The position numbers and the translations under genes are program-made. The notes under the pieces were generated by a model, which saw only the letters and a program-made list of their open reading frames with translations, ran no database searches and was not told the DNA's origin. DNA of 64,000 bases from CAVSUR01 sp963846005 (GTDB lineage: Bacteria; Actinomycetota; Actinomycetes; Streptosporangiales; Streptosporangiaceae). This document shows, piece after piece, positions 20,500 through 29,459 of this stretch; the first letter of the stretch is position 1, and every line of letters starts with the position of its first letter. The stretch lies in contig CAWJUH010000003.1 of the NCBI GenBank assembly GCA_963846005.1, positions 1 through 64,000 of the forward strand, written 5' to 3'.

Positions 20500-21650
20500 G
20501 GCCTCCGCTTATGGCGGATGCCGGAAGGTGCAATCGTCCGTCTCCACCAGGCAGGGAGGTCCTTATGAGCGAAGAGTACGCCGGGCGGCAGGTCGTCGGT
20601 ATGGACCTGCACCGGCGCCGCAGCGTGCTGGTCCGGATGACCGAGGATGGCAGGAAGCTGGGCACCGCCCGGATCGCCAACAGCCCGGCCGCGCTGCGTG
20701 CCGAGCTCCCCGGGCCGGGGAGAACCCGCGGGTCGTCCTTGAGGCAACATACGGATGGTACTGGGCCGCGGATACGCCGGCGGCGGCCGGGCCGAGGTGC
20801 ACCTGGCGCATCCGCTGGGGGGTTAAGGCCTACGGCTGCCAGCGGGTCAAGACCGACGCGAGGGACGCCGCTAATCTGGCCGACCTGCTGCGGATGGGGC
20901 GGCTGCCGGAGGCGTGGATCACCCCGCGCGAGGTCCGTGACCTGCGGGAGCTGACCAGGTACCGGCAAAACTGGTCGGGCTGCGCAGCAACTGCAATGAC
21001 CAAGTCCACGCGGTGCTGGCCAAGCTCGGGATGGCGGTGACCTGCTCGGACCTGTTCGGCGCCTGGGGCAGTGCCTGGATGGACGGGCTGCGGCTGCCGC
21101 AGCCGTACGCGGGGAAGGTGACCTCGCTGCGACAGCTGATCGGCGAGCTGAACACCGAGATCACCATGCTGAATGAGGGGGTTGTCGCCGACCTGCGGGC
21201 CGGGCATGTCGGCTACCGGGTGATCCAGCGGCTGCCGGGCATCGGCCCGGTCCTGGCCGCGGTGATCATCGCCGAGATCGGTGACGTGACTCGCTTCGGG
21301 ACGGCGGCTCAGCTGTCGAGCTGGGCAGGGCTGACCCCAAAGCACCGCGAGTCCGATACCAGCGTCACCCGCGGGCATGTGACCAAGCAGGGCTCGAGGC
21401 TGCTGCGGTGGGCGCTGATCGAGGCCATCCAGCGCGGCCCGGCCGGGTTCCCCGTCCGGGACGCGGAGGACGCGATCATCGCCAGGCGCGGCCCCGGAGC
21501 CCGGAACGTCGCGAAGGTCGCCGCCGCCCGCCGGCTGCTGACCCTGGTCTACTACGGGCTGCGTGACGGCCAGATCCGCTGCCTGCCCGAACCAGCCGCA
21601 GCCGCATGAGCGCGCCCCGGCCGGCCGGGCGCGAGGCTCCCCAGTCTGTC
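20500..21650 (+). mobile_element. IS110-family insertion sequence (decayed)
   Basis: The element contains one transposase frame (20,565-21,609), disrupted, with short non-coding flanks: a CGGGCCTCCGCTTATGGCGG hairpin-like sequence at about 20,498 and an intergenic right flank. IS110 elements lack terminal inverted repeats and encode the bridge RNA in such flanks, so the exact ends cannot be fixed from one copy. It lies directly behind the STAND NTPase gene. Confidence 0.6.
20565..21609 (+). pseudogene. IS110-family transposase, two frameshifts
   Basis: ATG with GGGAGG upstream. The N-terminal DEDD RuvC-like domain starts GMDLHRRRSVLVRM and continues after a shift near 20,720 (VVLEATYGWYW, KTDARDAANLADLLR). 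After a second shift near 20,968 the C-terminal Transposase_20 domain follows (IQRLPGIGPVLAAVIIAEIGD, FGTAAQLSSWAGL) and a Ser-containing RLLRWALIEA region. Length and order are those of a full IS110 enzyme; only the frame changes inactivate it. Confidence 0.85.
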
Positions 21651-21855
21651 CCCCGCCCGCCGGCGGCGCGGACGCCGACCCGATTGGCCCCGTCCGGCCC
21701 TGACCACTGACGCGACCTCCCCCATGCTCCCCGGCCCGCCCGCCGGGACCCCGCGAAGGGATGACTGCAGCCAGCGGCACTGCCCGCGGGGAATGCGCTA
21801 GCCGATACCGCAGTCCGAACCCCCTGGGAACCCGGCGCGCCAGCGCCCGGATCCC

Positions 21856-22188
21856 GGGCTGGATCCTCTACCCCCAGGGAATGTCCAGTTCAGGCCCGAG
21901 TTGGGCCAATTTAGTGCACACTCGGAGGCCTGAAGGCGATTGAAAGGATGGCATCCATCCGCGCAGGCGGCGAGGAGCCCGTGACCTGCGTCTTCGTAAT
22001 CAGCAATACGGCTCCCACCGTGGCGGGCGGAGCGGACCTGACCCATCTACGACTGGAGATTAGTGCGCAGATTCGCCGCCGAAATCCAGTGAATGCGCAG
22101 GTCAGCGCACCGCAAGATCAATAAGTCCAAGATCGTGGCCCAACTCGGGCGGGCTGGATCCTCTACCCCCAGGGAATGTCCAGTTCAG
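21856..22188. repeat. Mini-element: 38-bp direct repeats with 15-bp inverted repeats
   Basis: An identical 38-bp sequence (GGGCTGGATCCTCTACCCCC then AGGGAATGTCCAGTTCAG) occurs at 21,856-21,893 and 22,151-22,188. Immediately inside lie inverted 15-mers, GCCCGAGTTGGGCCA at 21,894-21,908 and its complement at 22,136-22,150. The enclosed 227 bases show no gene. The layout resembles two IS ends in tandem or a MITE-like relic; the right copy could be the outer end of the IS1634-like element that follows. Confidence 0.65.
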
Positions 22189-22382
22189 AACCTCTGCTGC
22201 TGCGCTGTTGCTGCAGGAGATCAATCGCCGGTCCGTGGAGCCCTCGAGCGCGGCGAGACCCTGGCCCGCCTCGAAAGCAGCGACGTCTCGCCCCGGTTCT
22301 TCGCCGAGGTCAGGTCCCTGGCGGGCCGCCCGGTGGACCCGTTGACTAGATCTACCAGTCCGGAAAGAAGGAGGTAGGCGGG

Positions 22383-23250
22383 TCAATATCCGCTCGTGCC
22401 GCTCTGGATGGTGCGGTAGCGGCGGGCTGTCTTGACGAATTTGTGGATGGACCAGCTGGTCTGCTGCTCGATCCAGCGGCTGATGGCGAGCGCGGGGAAC
22501 ACGATGGTCAGGTGGGCTTCGATGGAGTCGCGGGTCCGGTGGTAGACGGACCGGGCCTGCAGGTCGCTTTTGGCCATCCGGAAGCTTTTCTCGATCTGGA
22601 AGAGCTGGTGGTAGGAGCCGATCGCGAACTCTGGCGTGACCGGGGTGCCGTCCGGGCAGGCCGCCAGGTTGGTGACATAGTCCTTGAGCCCGGCCAGCGC
22701 CCTGGCCTTGGCTTCGAGTTCGCGGTTCACTGACCGGCTGCGCCCGACAGCTGGATGAACCGGTTGCGCTTGACTGGCACCTGCCCGGCGACGGCCCTCT
22801 CGGCTTTGGCGACCTGCTCATCGATGCCGCGCAGCGTCCTTCTGGCCGGTCGGCCTTGTACTGGTAGTAGATCACCTAGTCCCGGCGGCCACCGTTCAGC
22901 CCGGCTGGCCAGGGCTGGGTGAAGACGTGCCCGCCGGGGATCTGCTCGCCCGGATGGGCGCGCTGCCACTGTTTCACCGCGTAGGGGACATGCGGGATCT
23001 TCATGCCGAGGATGAACGACAGCCCGGCCGCCTCGATCTGCTTCTGGTTCGCCTCGGAGATCATGCCCGCGTCCGCAACCACGGTCACGTCCGGCAGGTC
23101 GTGCGCGGCCATGAACGCCTCGATGACCGGCAGCATCGTCTTGGTCTCAGCCTTGTTCCCCCCGAACGCCGACACCATCAGCGGAAACCCGTCGGCGCCG
23201 GTGAGCAGGTAGGAGTCGACCAAGGGCGCGGTGCCGTTTTGCGGCGGGTC
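22383..23250 (-). pseudogene. IS1634/IS4-like DDE transposase, truncated
   Basis: The minus-strand product shows the DDE core of this family: SYLLTGADGFPLMVSAFGGNKAET, then VTVVADAGMISEANQKQIE and the C-terminal KSFRMAKSDLQARSVYHRTRDSIEAHLT with ISRWIE, quoted here in short pieces. The N-terminal third is missing at about 23,250, where group II intron DNA begins. A TAG at 22,876 interrupts the conserved RRD-VIYYQYKAD stretch and a frame change follows before MNRELEAKA near 22,730. The gene is clearly non-functional. Confidence 0.75.
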
Positions 23251-23339
23251 CGTTTCCCCTGGCCGCTCCTCCAAACCTGGCGTGCCAGTTTCCCGGCACC
23301 AGGCTTTCCCCGAGGAAAGATGGGGATCGGCTTCGCGGG

Positions 23340-23936
23340 TCAGGCGGCCCAGGGGCAGGGATCTGGTCGGCCCCGGTAGGAGTGCCGCCGGATGCGGACA
23401 CGTGCCGGGTGGTCCAGAAGGTATCCCGAAGCGGACGGCCACCACGGGTCAGCGTGGTAGTACGTCCGTTTGACCCAGTGGGCACTTCGCTGCCGGTGCT
23501 TGGCGCGTAGCCACCGCCACGTCCGCCACCACAGGTAGCGGTCGATATCACGGAATGCTCGCTTAGACGCGCCGGTTCGGAAGTAGTTCGCCCAGCCGCG
23601 GGTGATCCGGTTGAGTTCCAGGATCACGACCATGGGGTCGCGGTCGGTGACCTGCCGGCTGGTGATCGCCTTGATCTTCCTCCTGACCGAAAGCAGGGCC
23701 TTCTGGGAGGGGTAGGTGTAGGTGTAGACGTATCGCCGGTTGCTTCCCCGCTGGGTATGCCGCTGGATGCGGAACCCGAGGAAGTCGAATCCCTGGTCGA
23801 TGTGCACGGCGTGAGTCTTGGCCAGCGACAGGCGCAGCCCCGCAGTCCCGAGCACCACCTCGACTTCCTCGCGCAAGGCGTGAAGGTGAGAGTCGGTGCC
23901 GTGAACTAGCACGACGAAGTCATCTGTGGTTGACCC
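23340..23936 (-). pseudogene. Group II intron maturase/reverse transcriptase, C-terminal fragment
   Basis: The fragment begins inside the RT catalytic motif (DDFVVLVHG, the usual YADDFVV with its start lost), continues through GLRLSLAKTHAVHI and GFDFLGFRIQR, and ends with the maturase X domain (ILELNRITRGWANYFRTG, FRDIDRYLWWRTWRW). About 195 residues remain of a typical 400-600. The upstream end meets an IS3 fragment at about 23,940 and the downstream end meets the IS1634-like transposase, so at least three mobile elements have recombined here. Confidence 0.75.
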
Positions 23937-23997
23937 CGTTTTCCGGACACCGTCTTGGCGGGTTCCCTCGTCAGGGGCCTGCCGGGGAGGATGTCCT

Positions 23998-24300
23998 CGA
24001 TGGGGTCGAAGAAGCGGAAGAGCTATACGCCGGAGTACCGGCGGGAGGCTGCGCACCTGGTGATCGACACTGGCCGGACGATCGCGGCGGTCGCGGCCGA
24101 GATCAATGTGGGGCCCAGCTGCTGGGCCGCTGGGTGGCGCTGGAGCGGCAGCGGCTGGGTGAGCCGCCGGAGGCGCCGCTGGATGCCAGCGAGCGGGCTG
24201 AGCTGGAGCGGCTGCGCGGGGAGAACGCCGAGCTCAGGCTGGATAACGAGCAGGGCGACCAGACTCTGGCCGCGGACCCTTCGCCCTATGACCGAATGGA
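23998..24300 (+). pseudogene. IS3-family transposase orfA fragment
   Basis: The start is typical of OrfA: MGSKKRKSYTPEYRREAAHLV, then DTGRTIAAVAAEINVGP. A frame change near 24,118 is needed to continue LLGRWVALERQRLG and the leucine-zipper-like SERAELERLRGENAELRLDN. The catalytic OrfB is absent. It is an isolated relic next to the 3' end of the peptidase/sigma operon. Confidence 0.65.
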
Positions 24301-24339
24301 GATGAACTCGGATGACTGCTATACCTGTTTATTGATTGC

Positions 24340-24765
24340 TCAGAATGACCATGGAATAAAAAATCGCCGCCTTCGATCTGACGGTCCACGCATTACCGCT
24401 TCGTGGCCACGTCTGCCCTGTCCGGTCATCTGGGCACCTGCGGAGTCTAAACCATAGGCAGATGCGAAGATCAGAAAGCCATTAAAAAGAGCAATTACCC
24501 AGCGCGCCCAGCTGCCGTTATCGACGAGTATGGCGGTTAAATAAGCGAGCAGCTGAGCTAGCGTGAAAGCGACCCAGTTCCGTGCGCGTGGCCCGAACTT
24601 TGGCCCAATTAGGACTCCGAGGACGTTAGGCACTAGAAGGCAGGCGGCGGCTGCCCCTTGTAGTGATAGCAAGCTCGCAATAGTAAACAAACTGCTGAGA
24701 TTATCCGACGCCTTGCCTGTCGTAGAAAAGTTAATGACTAGCATATGCAGGCTAGGATCTGGCAC
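24340..24765 (-). CDS. Small membrane protein, last gene of the peptidase/sigma operon
   Basis: From a GTG at 24,765 (an ATG at 24,798 would add 11 residues) the product has about 141 residues and three to four hydrophobic segments: LFTIASLLSLQGAAAACLLVP, VLGVLIGPKF, VAFTLAQLLAYLTAILV and WVIALFNGFLIFASAYG. The C-terminal tail is charged and may have been altered by the neighbouring IS3 fragment. The start overlaps the preceding gene, as with all other genes of this operon. No family was recognised. It may anchor the operon products to the membrane. Confidence 0.6.
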   Translation of the reverse strand: MPDPSLHMLVINFSTTGKASDNLSSLFTIASLLSLQGAAAACLLVPNVLGVLIGPKFGPRARNWVAFTLAQLLAYLTAILVDNGSWARWVIALFNGFLIFASAYGLDSAGAQMTGQGRRGHEAVMRGPSDRRRRFFIPWSF

Positions 24766-25453
24766 CGTCCGTCGCTCCTTCCTCCGAAGCGTCATCAACT
24801 AGATTAGGGCCCTGTTCGTTGACAAGGAGATGCCGCAAGTGCGTGAGATGGTTTTCCCAGTCATCAGAAATATGACGCGCCATAACCGGCACGTTATCCG
24901 GGCGAATGGCTTGTGCACATCTAATGCCGCGCCTGAAGGCTGCGTAGGCCACCATAGGATCGATCGTGGCCGTTCGCACTAGCTCGTTGACATGTACAGG
25001 TCTAAACCTATTTACTGTCATATTACCATTCTCGACAGCAATAAGAATACGACGCAGTTCTTCTGCCGCATTAACCAACTCATCCGGCACGTCGCGGAAC
25101 AAGTCCTCGGACGGCTTCTGAATCTCATCATCGGCACGTCTTAGCCTCAGGGCTCGATCAACACCAGCAAGTAGCCGTTCCCGGGTCTTCACATTTAGCA
25201 GAGCTCTGTCCGCAATTAGCCAGTCGACCTCGTCAAGGACAGGTTCTGAGAACGAGGCCGCAGTGAGTTCAGCTGCAAGCGTCATTGGGATTTCGCCCGC
25301 ATGCTGGCCGCTATCCGAGGACATCGATGTATCGACTCTGCCAGAAAGCTCCTCTGAGAGGTCTCTCCCACTTCGCATCTCCTCCGTAAGAAGCTCACTT
25401 AGAGTCGGCTCTTCCAGGGTAGAATCACTGTTAGGGGCATCTATATCATTCAT
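24752..25453 (-). CDS. Unknown protein coupled to ECF sigma factor
   Basis: 233 residues. The ATG at 25,453 overlaps the sigma-factor stop as ATGA. The N-terminal 60 residues are acidic and Ser/Thr-rich (SDSTLEEPTLSELL), the rest is predicted helical with ERLLAGVDRALRLRR, DELVNAAEELRRIL and RRGIRCAQAIRP. There is no Zn-binding HxxxCxxC anti-sigma motif and no transmembrane helix. Placement after the sigma factor would suit an unusual regulator, but this is inference; I do not recognise a family. Confidence 0.6.
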   Translation of the reverse strand: MNDIDAPNSDSTLEEPTLSELLTEEMRSGRDLSEELSGRVDTSMSSDSGQHAGEIPMTLAAELTAASFSEPVLDEVDWLIADRALLNVKTRERLLAGVDRALRLRRADDEIQKPSEDLFRDVPDELVNAAEELRRILIAVENGNMTVNRFRPVHVNELVRTATIDPMVAYAAFRRGIRCAQAIRPDNVPVMARHISDDWENHLTHLRHLLVNEQGPNLVDDASEEGATDGARS

Positions 25454-26079
25454 TGAGTGTCCTCCCATAGATGGGTGAAGTCTGGGTGGTGACGGACCAT
25501 ATGTCGCAAGCGCGCCACTGCTCGCAAATGACGCTGGCGGCATGCCGATTCAGTCGTCCCCAGGTGCTCAGCAATCCTTGCATATGGAAGACACTCATAA
25601 TCCCGAAGAGCCAACATCATTTGATCCGTTTCACTCATGGAAATGATCAAAAGACGTAGCTTCTCTGCTAGGCTTTGCAGAAGCGCCGGTCCAGCGGCGG
25701 ATTCCTGGGAGTCGCGAACTGAAGCCCGACCCCCCAGTCGCTCAAGCTGGTCCGTTGCCATCGCAACTGAAGTAGTGCGACGAGAGAACTCATAGACCTC
25801 GCGCCGAATAAATCCCCGTAGCCAAGTGTCGAAAGAACCGCGGGCTTTGTCGTACAAGTCAATACGCTCTACGGCACGTTCTACGGCATGCTCACATACT
25901 TCATCTTTATCAGCATCAGACAACTGCGGTGCAATCAAGTTTAGGTACTGAGACAGTCTCGCTCCGCACAAGCTTACAAGCGATGGCCCGGCGTCTGGTT
26001 CGCCAGCCTTTGCACGTTCAACCAATTCAGCAATGTCAACGCTTCGTCCGAAAGATGTTGTGGACTCAGGCATAGTCAC
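25450..26079 (-). CDS. ECF-type RNA polymerase sigma factor
   Basis: 209 residues with the two sigma domains of the ECF class: region 2 (about 55-110; RIDLYDKARGSFDTWLRGF, IRREVYEFSRR) and region 4 (about 145-195; ALRDYECLPYARIAEHLG, TTESACRQRHLRAVARL). It would direct RNA polymerase to a specific promoter set. The start overlaps the stop of the peptidase gene (ATGA) and the stop overlaps the next start, so stoichiometric translation with both partners is expected. No classical anti-sigma factor lies nearby. Confidence 0.8.
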   Translation of the reverse strand: MTMPESTTSFGRSVDIAELVERAKAGEPDAGPSLVSLCGARLSQYLNLIAPQLSDADKDEVCEHAVERAVERIDLYDKARGSFDTWLRGFIRREVYEFSRRTTSVAMATDQLERLGGRASVRDSQESAAGPALLQSLAEKLRLLIISMSETDQMMLALRDYECLPYARIAEHLGTTESACRQRHLRAVARLRHMVRHHPDFTHLWEDTQ

Positions 26080-27572
26080 CGCAACCTCGCTGGTCTACGC
26101 CACGACGTCGCCGCGACGCTGCGCAGCATGAGCTCCTGCTCGCTCCGTACAGGCAGATCGCCGACAAGGTCCGAGTCCGGATCCCAATGGCGCAGGAGTC
26201 CTGGAATCCGCCAAGCAAGAGTCCGCATATCCCACGTGTGGTCAGTGCAATCAATCAGCGCCTCTGCCAGAACGCATGCTCTACCCTCGAGAAACGCCTC
26301 GCGGTCCACAGCTTCAACGACCCACACCCACCTAGGCATGCCGATCCGGCCGTAGCCGCTGATTACATCTCGTGGCGCTCCTCGGTCGGCCAAGTATCTC
26401 TTGAAGTCATTGCTGGGCAGAGCGCTAGTCACAAATTCGATGCCCTCTCGGCGCCGACGCAGCGCTCCTAGAGCGGGATCTTCCGCTCGGTCGTCAAACT
26501 CCTTGCGTAGTCGTGCCATTCCCAATGGTTCAGCGCGTTCGCCTGGTACATATAGGTCAGGCGGCAGCGAGACTATCAAACAGAGCCATTCTTCTGGCTG
26601 CCCTTTATGTGGCATTGAACAGAGTCGATAGGGACCAGCTGCATCATCATTACATATGAAATCGACCCTGCGTCCACGTCCGGGCCTTGGCTTGTAACCT
26701 ACAAGGATGAACGCGTGATCTTGTGTACCGACAATTACTGGCAGTGCAGAATCCAGATAACGACGCGCTACCTTGTCTAGTGTTTCTTCTCGCGGTAGGT
26801 CCTCTTTGCGGTAGACCAATGGAGACATGCCAAGTCGACGCATCGCTTCTGTAAGCTGTCCAACGGTCAGCCCAGCACTAGGCACTGATCGTCCAACGCC
26901 AAGCTCGCCGGGAGCAGCCTGGGCTATGTCTCCCGGCAGCCAGCGGGGAGAGCCGTATCGCAAGCGGTGGTAGTAGGCGGCCATCCATCCCGCAGCGTGC
27001 GCGCACACGCCCAATTGTGCATCACCAGAGATAAACGGGGCGGCAGACACTTCGTGTGCTACTCCAAAAAAATTAGCCTCATCTCTTGCTGTACAAGTCA
27101 CCCAACGTAGAAGGTTCTCGGGCGGACACAACATTGTACGTCCTACCGGTGCACCGGTGACAGGACGGATGACCACATAGCCGAGATAGGTCAGTCCGGC
27201 GAACGAGGCGGCGATGTCCGGATCTGAGATATCGGGCGGGGGCGGGTCGGCGAAGAAGTGCAATCGGTGGGCAAGAGGAGAATAGCAGCGGAAGGTGGAG
27301 CTATAGAAGCGAGCGTACTCGTCACGGTAGTCGATGTCTGTGTACCGGCCTTCGACAACCACAGTCTGCGCACCACGAATAAATGCCGTATCTAATACCG
27401 ATCGAAGTACGCGGCGCCGATCCCACGCCTGCCGACCTGCCTCCAACTGAAGGCGTCCGCAAAAGCGATCAAGGAGCGCTTCCTTCGCTCCGTCACTACG
27501 GAGGTCGAGACCGTAAGCTGGAGTTGGTGCGCTCACGGCTCGCTGACCCGTTGTGGATCTCCGTCCAATCAT
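26076..27572 (-). CDS. Papain/C39-like cysteine peptidase of unknown role
   Basis: 498 residues from an ATG at 27,572. The central region has the pattern of a papain-fold peptidase: Cys190 in LGVCAHAAGWMAAYY, His286 in TQDHAFILVGY, and a following DFICNDDAAGPY that can supply the third residue (Asn308 or Asp309). An N-terminal about 170-residue region (VVVEGRYTDIDYRDEY, LTYLGYVVIRPV) and a C-terminal about 150-residue region have no match I know. No signal peptide or transmembrane helix is seen, so it should act in the cytoplasm. It heads a coupled run with an ECF sigma factor, which would suit regulated proteolysis of a sigma inhibitor. That link is inference. Confidence 0.6.
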   Translation of the reverse strand: MIGRRSTTGQRAVSAPTPAYGLDLRSDGAKEALLDRFCGRLQLEAGRQAWDRRRVLRSVLDTAFIRGAQTVVVEGRYTDIDYRDEYARFYSSTFRCYSPLAHRLHFFADPPPPDISDPDIAASFAGLTYLGYVVIRPVTGAPVGRTMLCPPENLLRWVTCTARDEANFFGVAHEVSAAPFISGDAQLGVCAHAAGWMAAYYHRLRYGSPRWLPGDIAQAAPGELGVGRSVPSAGLTVGQLTEAMRRLGMSPLVYRKEDLPREETLDKVARRYLDSALPVIVGTQDHAFILVGYKPRPGRGRRVDFICNDDAAGPYRLCSMPHKGQPEEWLCLIVSLPPDLYVPGERAEPLGMARLRKEFDDRAEDPALGALRRRREGIEFVTSALPSNDFKRYLADRGAPRDVISGYGRIGMPRWVWVVEAVDREAFLEGRACVLAEALIDCTDHTWDMRTLAWRIPGLLRHWDPDSDLVGDLPVRSEQELMLRSVAATSWRRPARLR

Positions 27573-27598
27573 AGGATCAAGTGTGGCACAAGCAGCTA

Positions 27599-27808
27599 TT
27601 ATGGGAGGGGGAGATCGCTGATTAGTGCCTCTGCAGACCGATGGTAGCGGTCGATCTCCTGCAGCGTGTCGTCCAGCTGCTCCGTTGTCGCGGCATCGAA
27701 CTCGAACTTCTCCAACTCCTGGCGAGGAACGTAGCAAAAACCCGTTGGCAACGCCATCCAGGTGGGCGTTGGCTCTAGTCCATCCCGACGACGGAACCGC
27801 AAGCGCAT
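27599..27808 (-). CDS. Small unknown protein (69 aa)
   Basis: The ATG is preceded at good distance by GAGGGGG, a strong ribosome site. The product starts MRLRFRRRDGLEPTPTW, then LPTGFCYVPRQELEKFEF and an acidic helical part TTEQLDDTLQEIDRYH. It lies 26 bases before the peptidase gene in the same direction and is likely the first gene of the operon. It could be an adaptor, inhibitor or substrate of the peptidase; the sequence itself does not say. Confidence 0.55.
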   Translation of the reverse strand: MRLRFRRRDGLEPTPTWMALPTGFCYVPRQELEKFEFDAATTEQLDDTLQEIDRYHRSAEALISDLPLP

Positions 27809-28067
27809 GCGACGTCCCCCTCGATGAGTTATAGCCTCGCATTTTGAACCTGTCTATTAGGAGTGTAACAGGAAGGACACAGATCGCCGAACATGCGGAC
27901 ATGCCCCACAGCTTCTAGTGGTCGCACCGCCCAAGTCATCGTTATCCTCGCGTCCGCTGCTGAGTCTCCTGTTCCTGCTCCCACGTCCTATAGGCACGTG
28001 CGTGACACTGTCTGGCTGCTGCCCTCAATTCGGGGCTAGCCCGGGGCTGGCCCGAGCCCCGTCAACT

Positions 28068-28968
28068 AGGGCGTGTCGCGTAGATCTTGAAGCCGGGCTG
28101 GTGTAGATCCTCGGGTGGATGATTGCCTTATCGTCATGCCCTGACAGATGATGAGTGGGACCGGCTGGTGCCGTTGATGCCTGTGCATCCGCGGCAGGGT
28201 CACTGCTGGAATGACCACCGCACCGTGATCGACGGGATCTTGCTCCGGACCCGGACCGGCTGCTCGGGGCGTGACCTGCCCGCGCAGTTCGGGAACTGGA
28301 AGAGCGCGTAGGGCCGGCATCGCCGCTGGTCGCTGGATGGCACCTGGGACCGGGTGCTGGACCGGCTGCGGGCGGGATGCGATCAGGCAGAGGGCGCTGA
28401 CTGTACCGTCAGTGCGGACTCGACCGTCATCCGCGCGCACCAGCACGCGGCTGGCGCCCGCCGTGCGCTGCCCGCCGGGCTGGTCAGGGGGCTGGGCGGA
28501 ATGACAACAATCCCGGCTTCGGGCCTGGCCGGGAGGCTCGGCCGCTCCCGCGTCGGGCTGACCACCAAGATTCATCTGGTCGCTGACCGGCGCTGCCGCC
28601 CGGTCACCCGGATCCTCAGCCCGGGCCAGCACCACGACAGCCCGCGGTTCATCCCGTTGATGGACCAGGCCCGGATCCTGCGCCGTGGCCGGGGCAGGCC
28701 CCGCACCAGGCCCGGCCGGGCCATGGGCGATAAAGCATACTCCTCCGCGGCCTTCGAGGTCGTTTCCAAGCCGGGCGCTGGGAGCCAGTTCGCGGGCCAC
28801 CCTTGGGCTGGCCGGTCCAACGAGTCGGTGCAGGCGGTCAGTGTGCCGAGATGCCTGGCCGGTCGCGGAGATCTTCGCACCTTCATGGTGATGTTACGTA
28901 GGAGGTCCAGTATTCGCGGGGCCACGAGGCTGCGTATCGCCCTGGAGCACCCTCGATCCGGCGTCTGA
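28068..28968 (+). mobile_element. IS5-family element, truncated at the right
   Basis: The left end reads AGGGCGTGTCGCGTAGATC, then the transposase starts at 28,123. The transposase 3' end is missing and the DNA passes at 28,969 into island repeat copy 2. No matching right terminal repeat is seen, so this is a decayed or cut element. Confidence 0.6.
28123..28968 (+). pseudogene. IS5-family transposase, interrupted
   Basis: The N-terminal part is characteristic: YRHALTDDEWDRLVPLMP, then HRTVIDGILLRTRTG and DLPAQFGNWKS. A TAG follows at 28,309 and the frame changes before RRWSLDGTWDRVLDRL. The DDE core continues with DSTVIRAHQHAAG and GLTTKIHLVADRRCRPV, then LMDQARI. The last conserved block with the catalytic Glu is absent or scrambled after about 28,780. 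Not functional. Confidence 0.75.
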
Positions 28969-28971
28969 GGC

Positions 28972-29121
28972 GTGCCGAATACGTGCCAAACCGCGTTGCT
29001 GTTGCGCCAAGCAGCCAGGTCAGCGGCTATTTGCGTGCCCGTTTACAAGACGGCTGCTCTGCCAACTGAGCTACACCGGCGGGTGACTCGCTGCATGGTA
29101 GCCCAGGCTGGCTCTGACGTG
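28972..29121. repeat. Island repeat copy 2 with tRNA-Thr-like 5' half
   Basis: Begins GTGCCGAATACGTGCC directly behind the IS5 fragment and includes the tRNA-like piece at 29,040-29,080 and the tail GGGTGACTCGCTGC, ATGGTAGCCCAG and TGACGTGG. The same tail follows the relic in copy 1, so homology extends at least 40 bases beyond the tRNA 5' end. Orientation is the same in all copies. Confidence 0.6.
29040..29080 (-). pseudogene. tRNA-Thr(UGU)-like gene fragment (5' half)
   Basis: On the minus strand the fragment reads GCCGGTGTAGCTCAG, TTGGCAGAGCAG, CCGT, anticodon loop CTTGTAA, ACG. The acceptor 5' strand, D-arm and the whole anticodon stem-loop are intact, then homology stops: no variable loop, T-arm (no GGTTCGAATCC) or 3' acceptor strand follows. 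It cannot make a tRNA. It is the better preserved of three related relics. Confidence 0.7.
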
Positions 29122-29459
29122 GTCATCTGCACTCTGACCTGAATTCCGCAACCGATGCAGCGGTCGATCGCTCGGCGCCGGGCGCGCCTGGTTGTGGCGG
29201 CCGCATCAGCCCTCGGCTTCACCAACTGGATGGGCCGGGCGACCAGTTGGGCAACGGCCGTGCCTTTGGCACCCCGGTCCAGTACTGACATTGGGAGCAA
29301 TGCAGGGGTGCACAAGCTATTCACGTCGAAGGCTTCAGCTGGGCTAACGATGATGTCATGACGCTTGACAGTTATAAGAGAGTTTTTGCTGTATCAGGTG
29401 GACCCGCGGACATCTCCAGAACATGGAGGTTCATATGTGGCCACACGGAAGGATTACCA

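Noticed and set aside
23930..24457. A 175-residue plus-strand frame over the IS3 relic
   Set aside because: It joins different reading frames of maturase antisense, OrfA and antisense of the membrane gene; only the OrfA part is meaningful.
13731..29121. Complete integrative element bounded by att sites
   Set aside because: No integrase, relaxase or replication gene is present, and the repeated tRNA pieces are 5' halves and not the 3' ends expected of att duplications.
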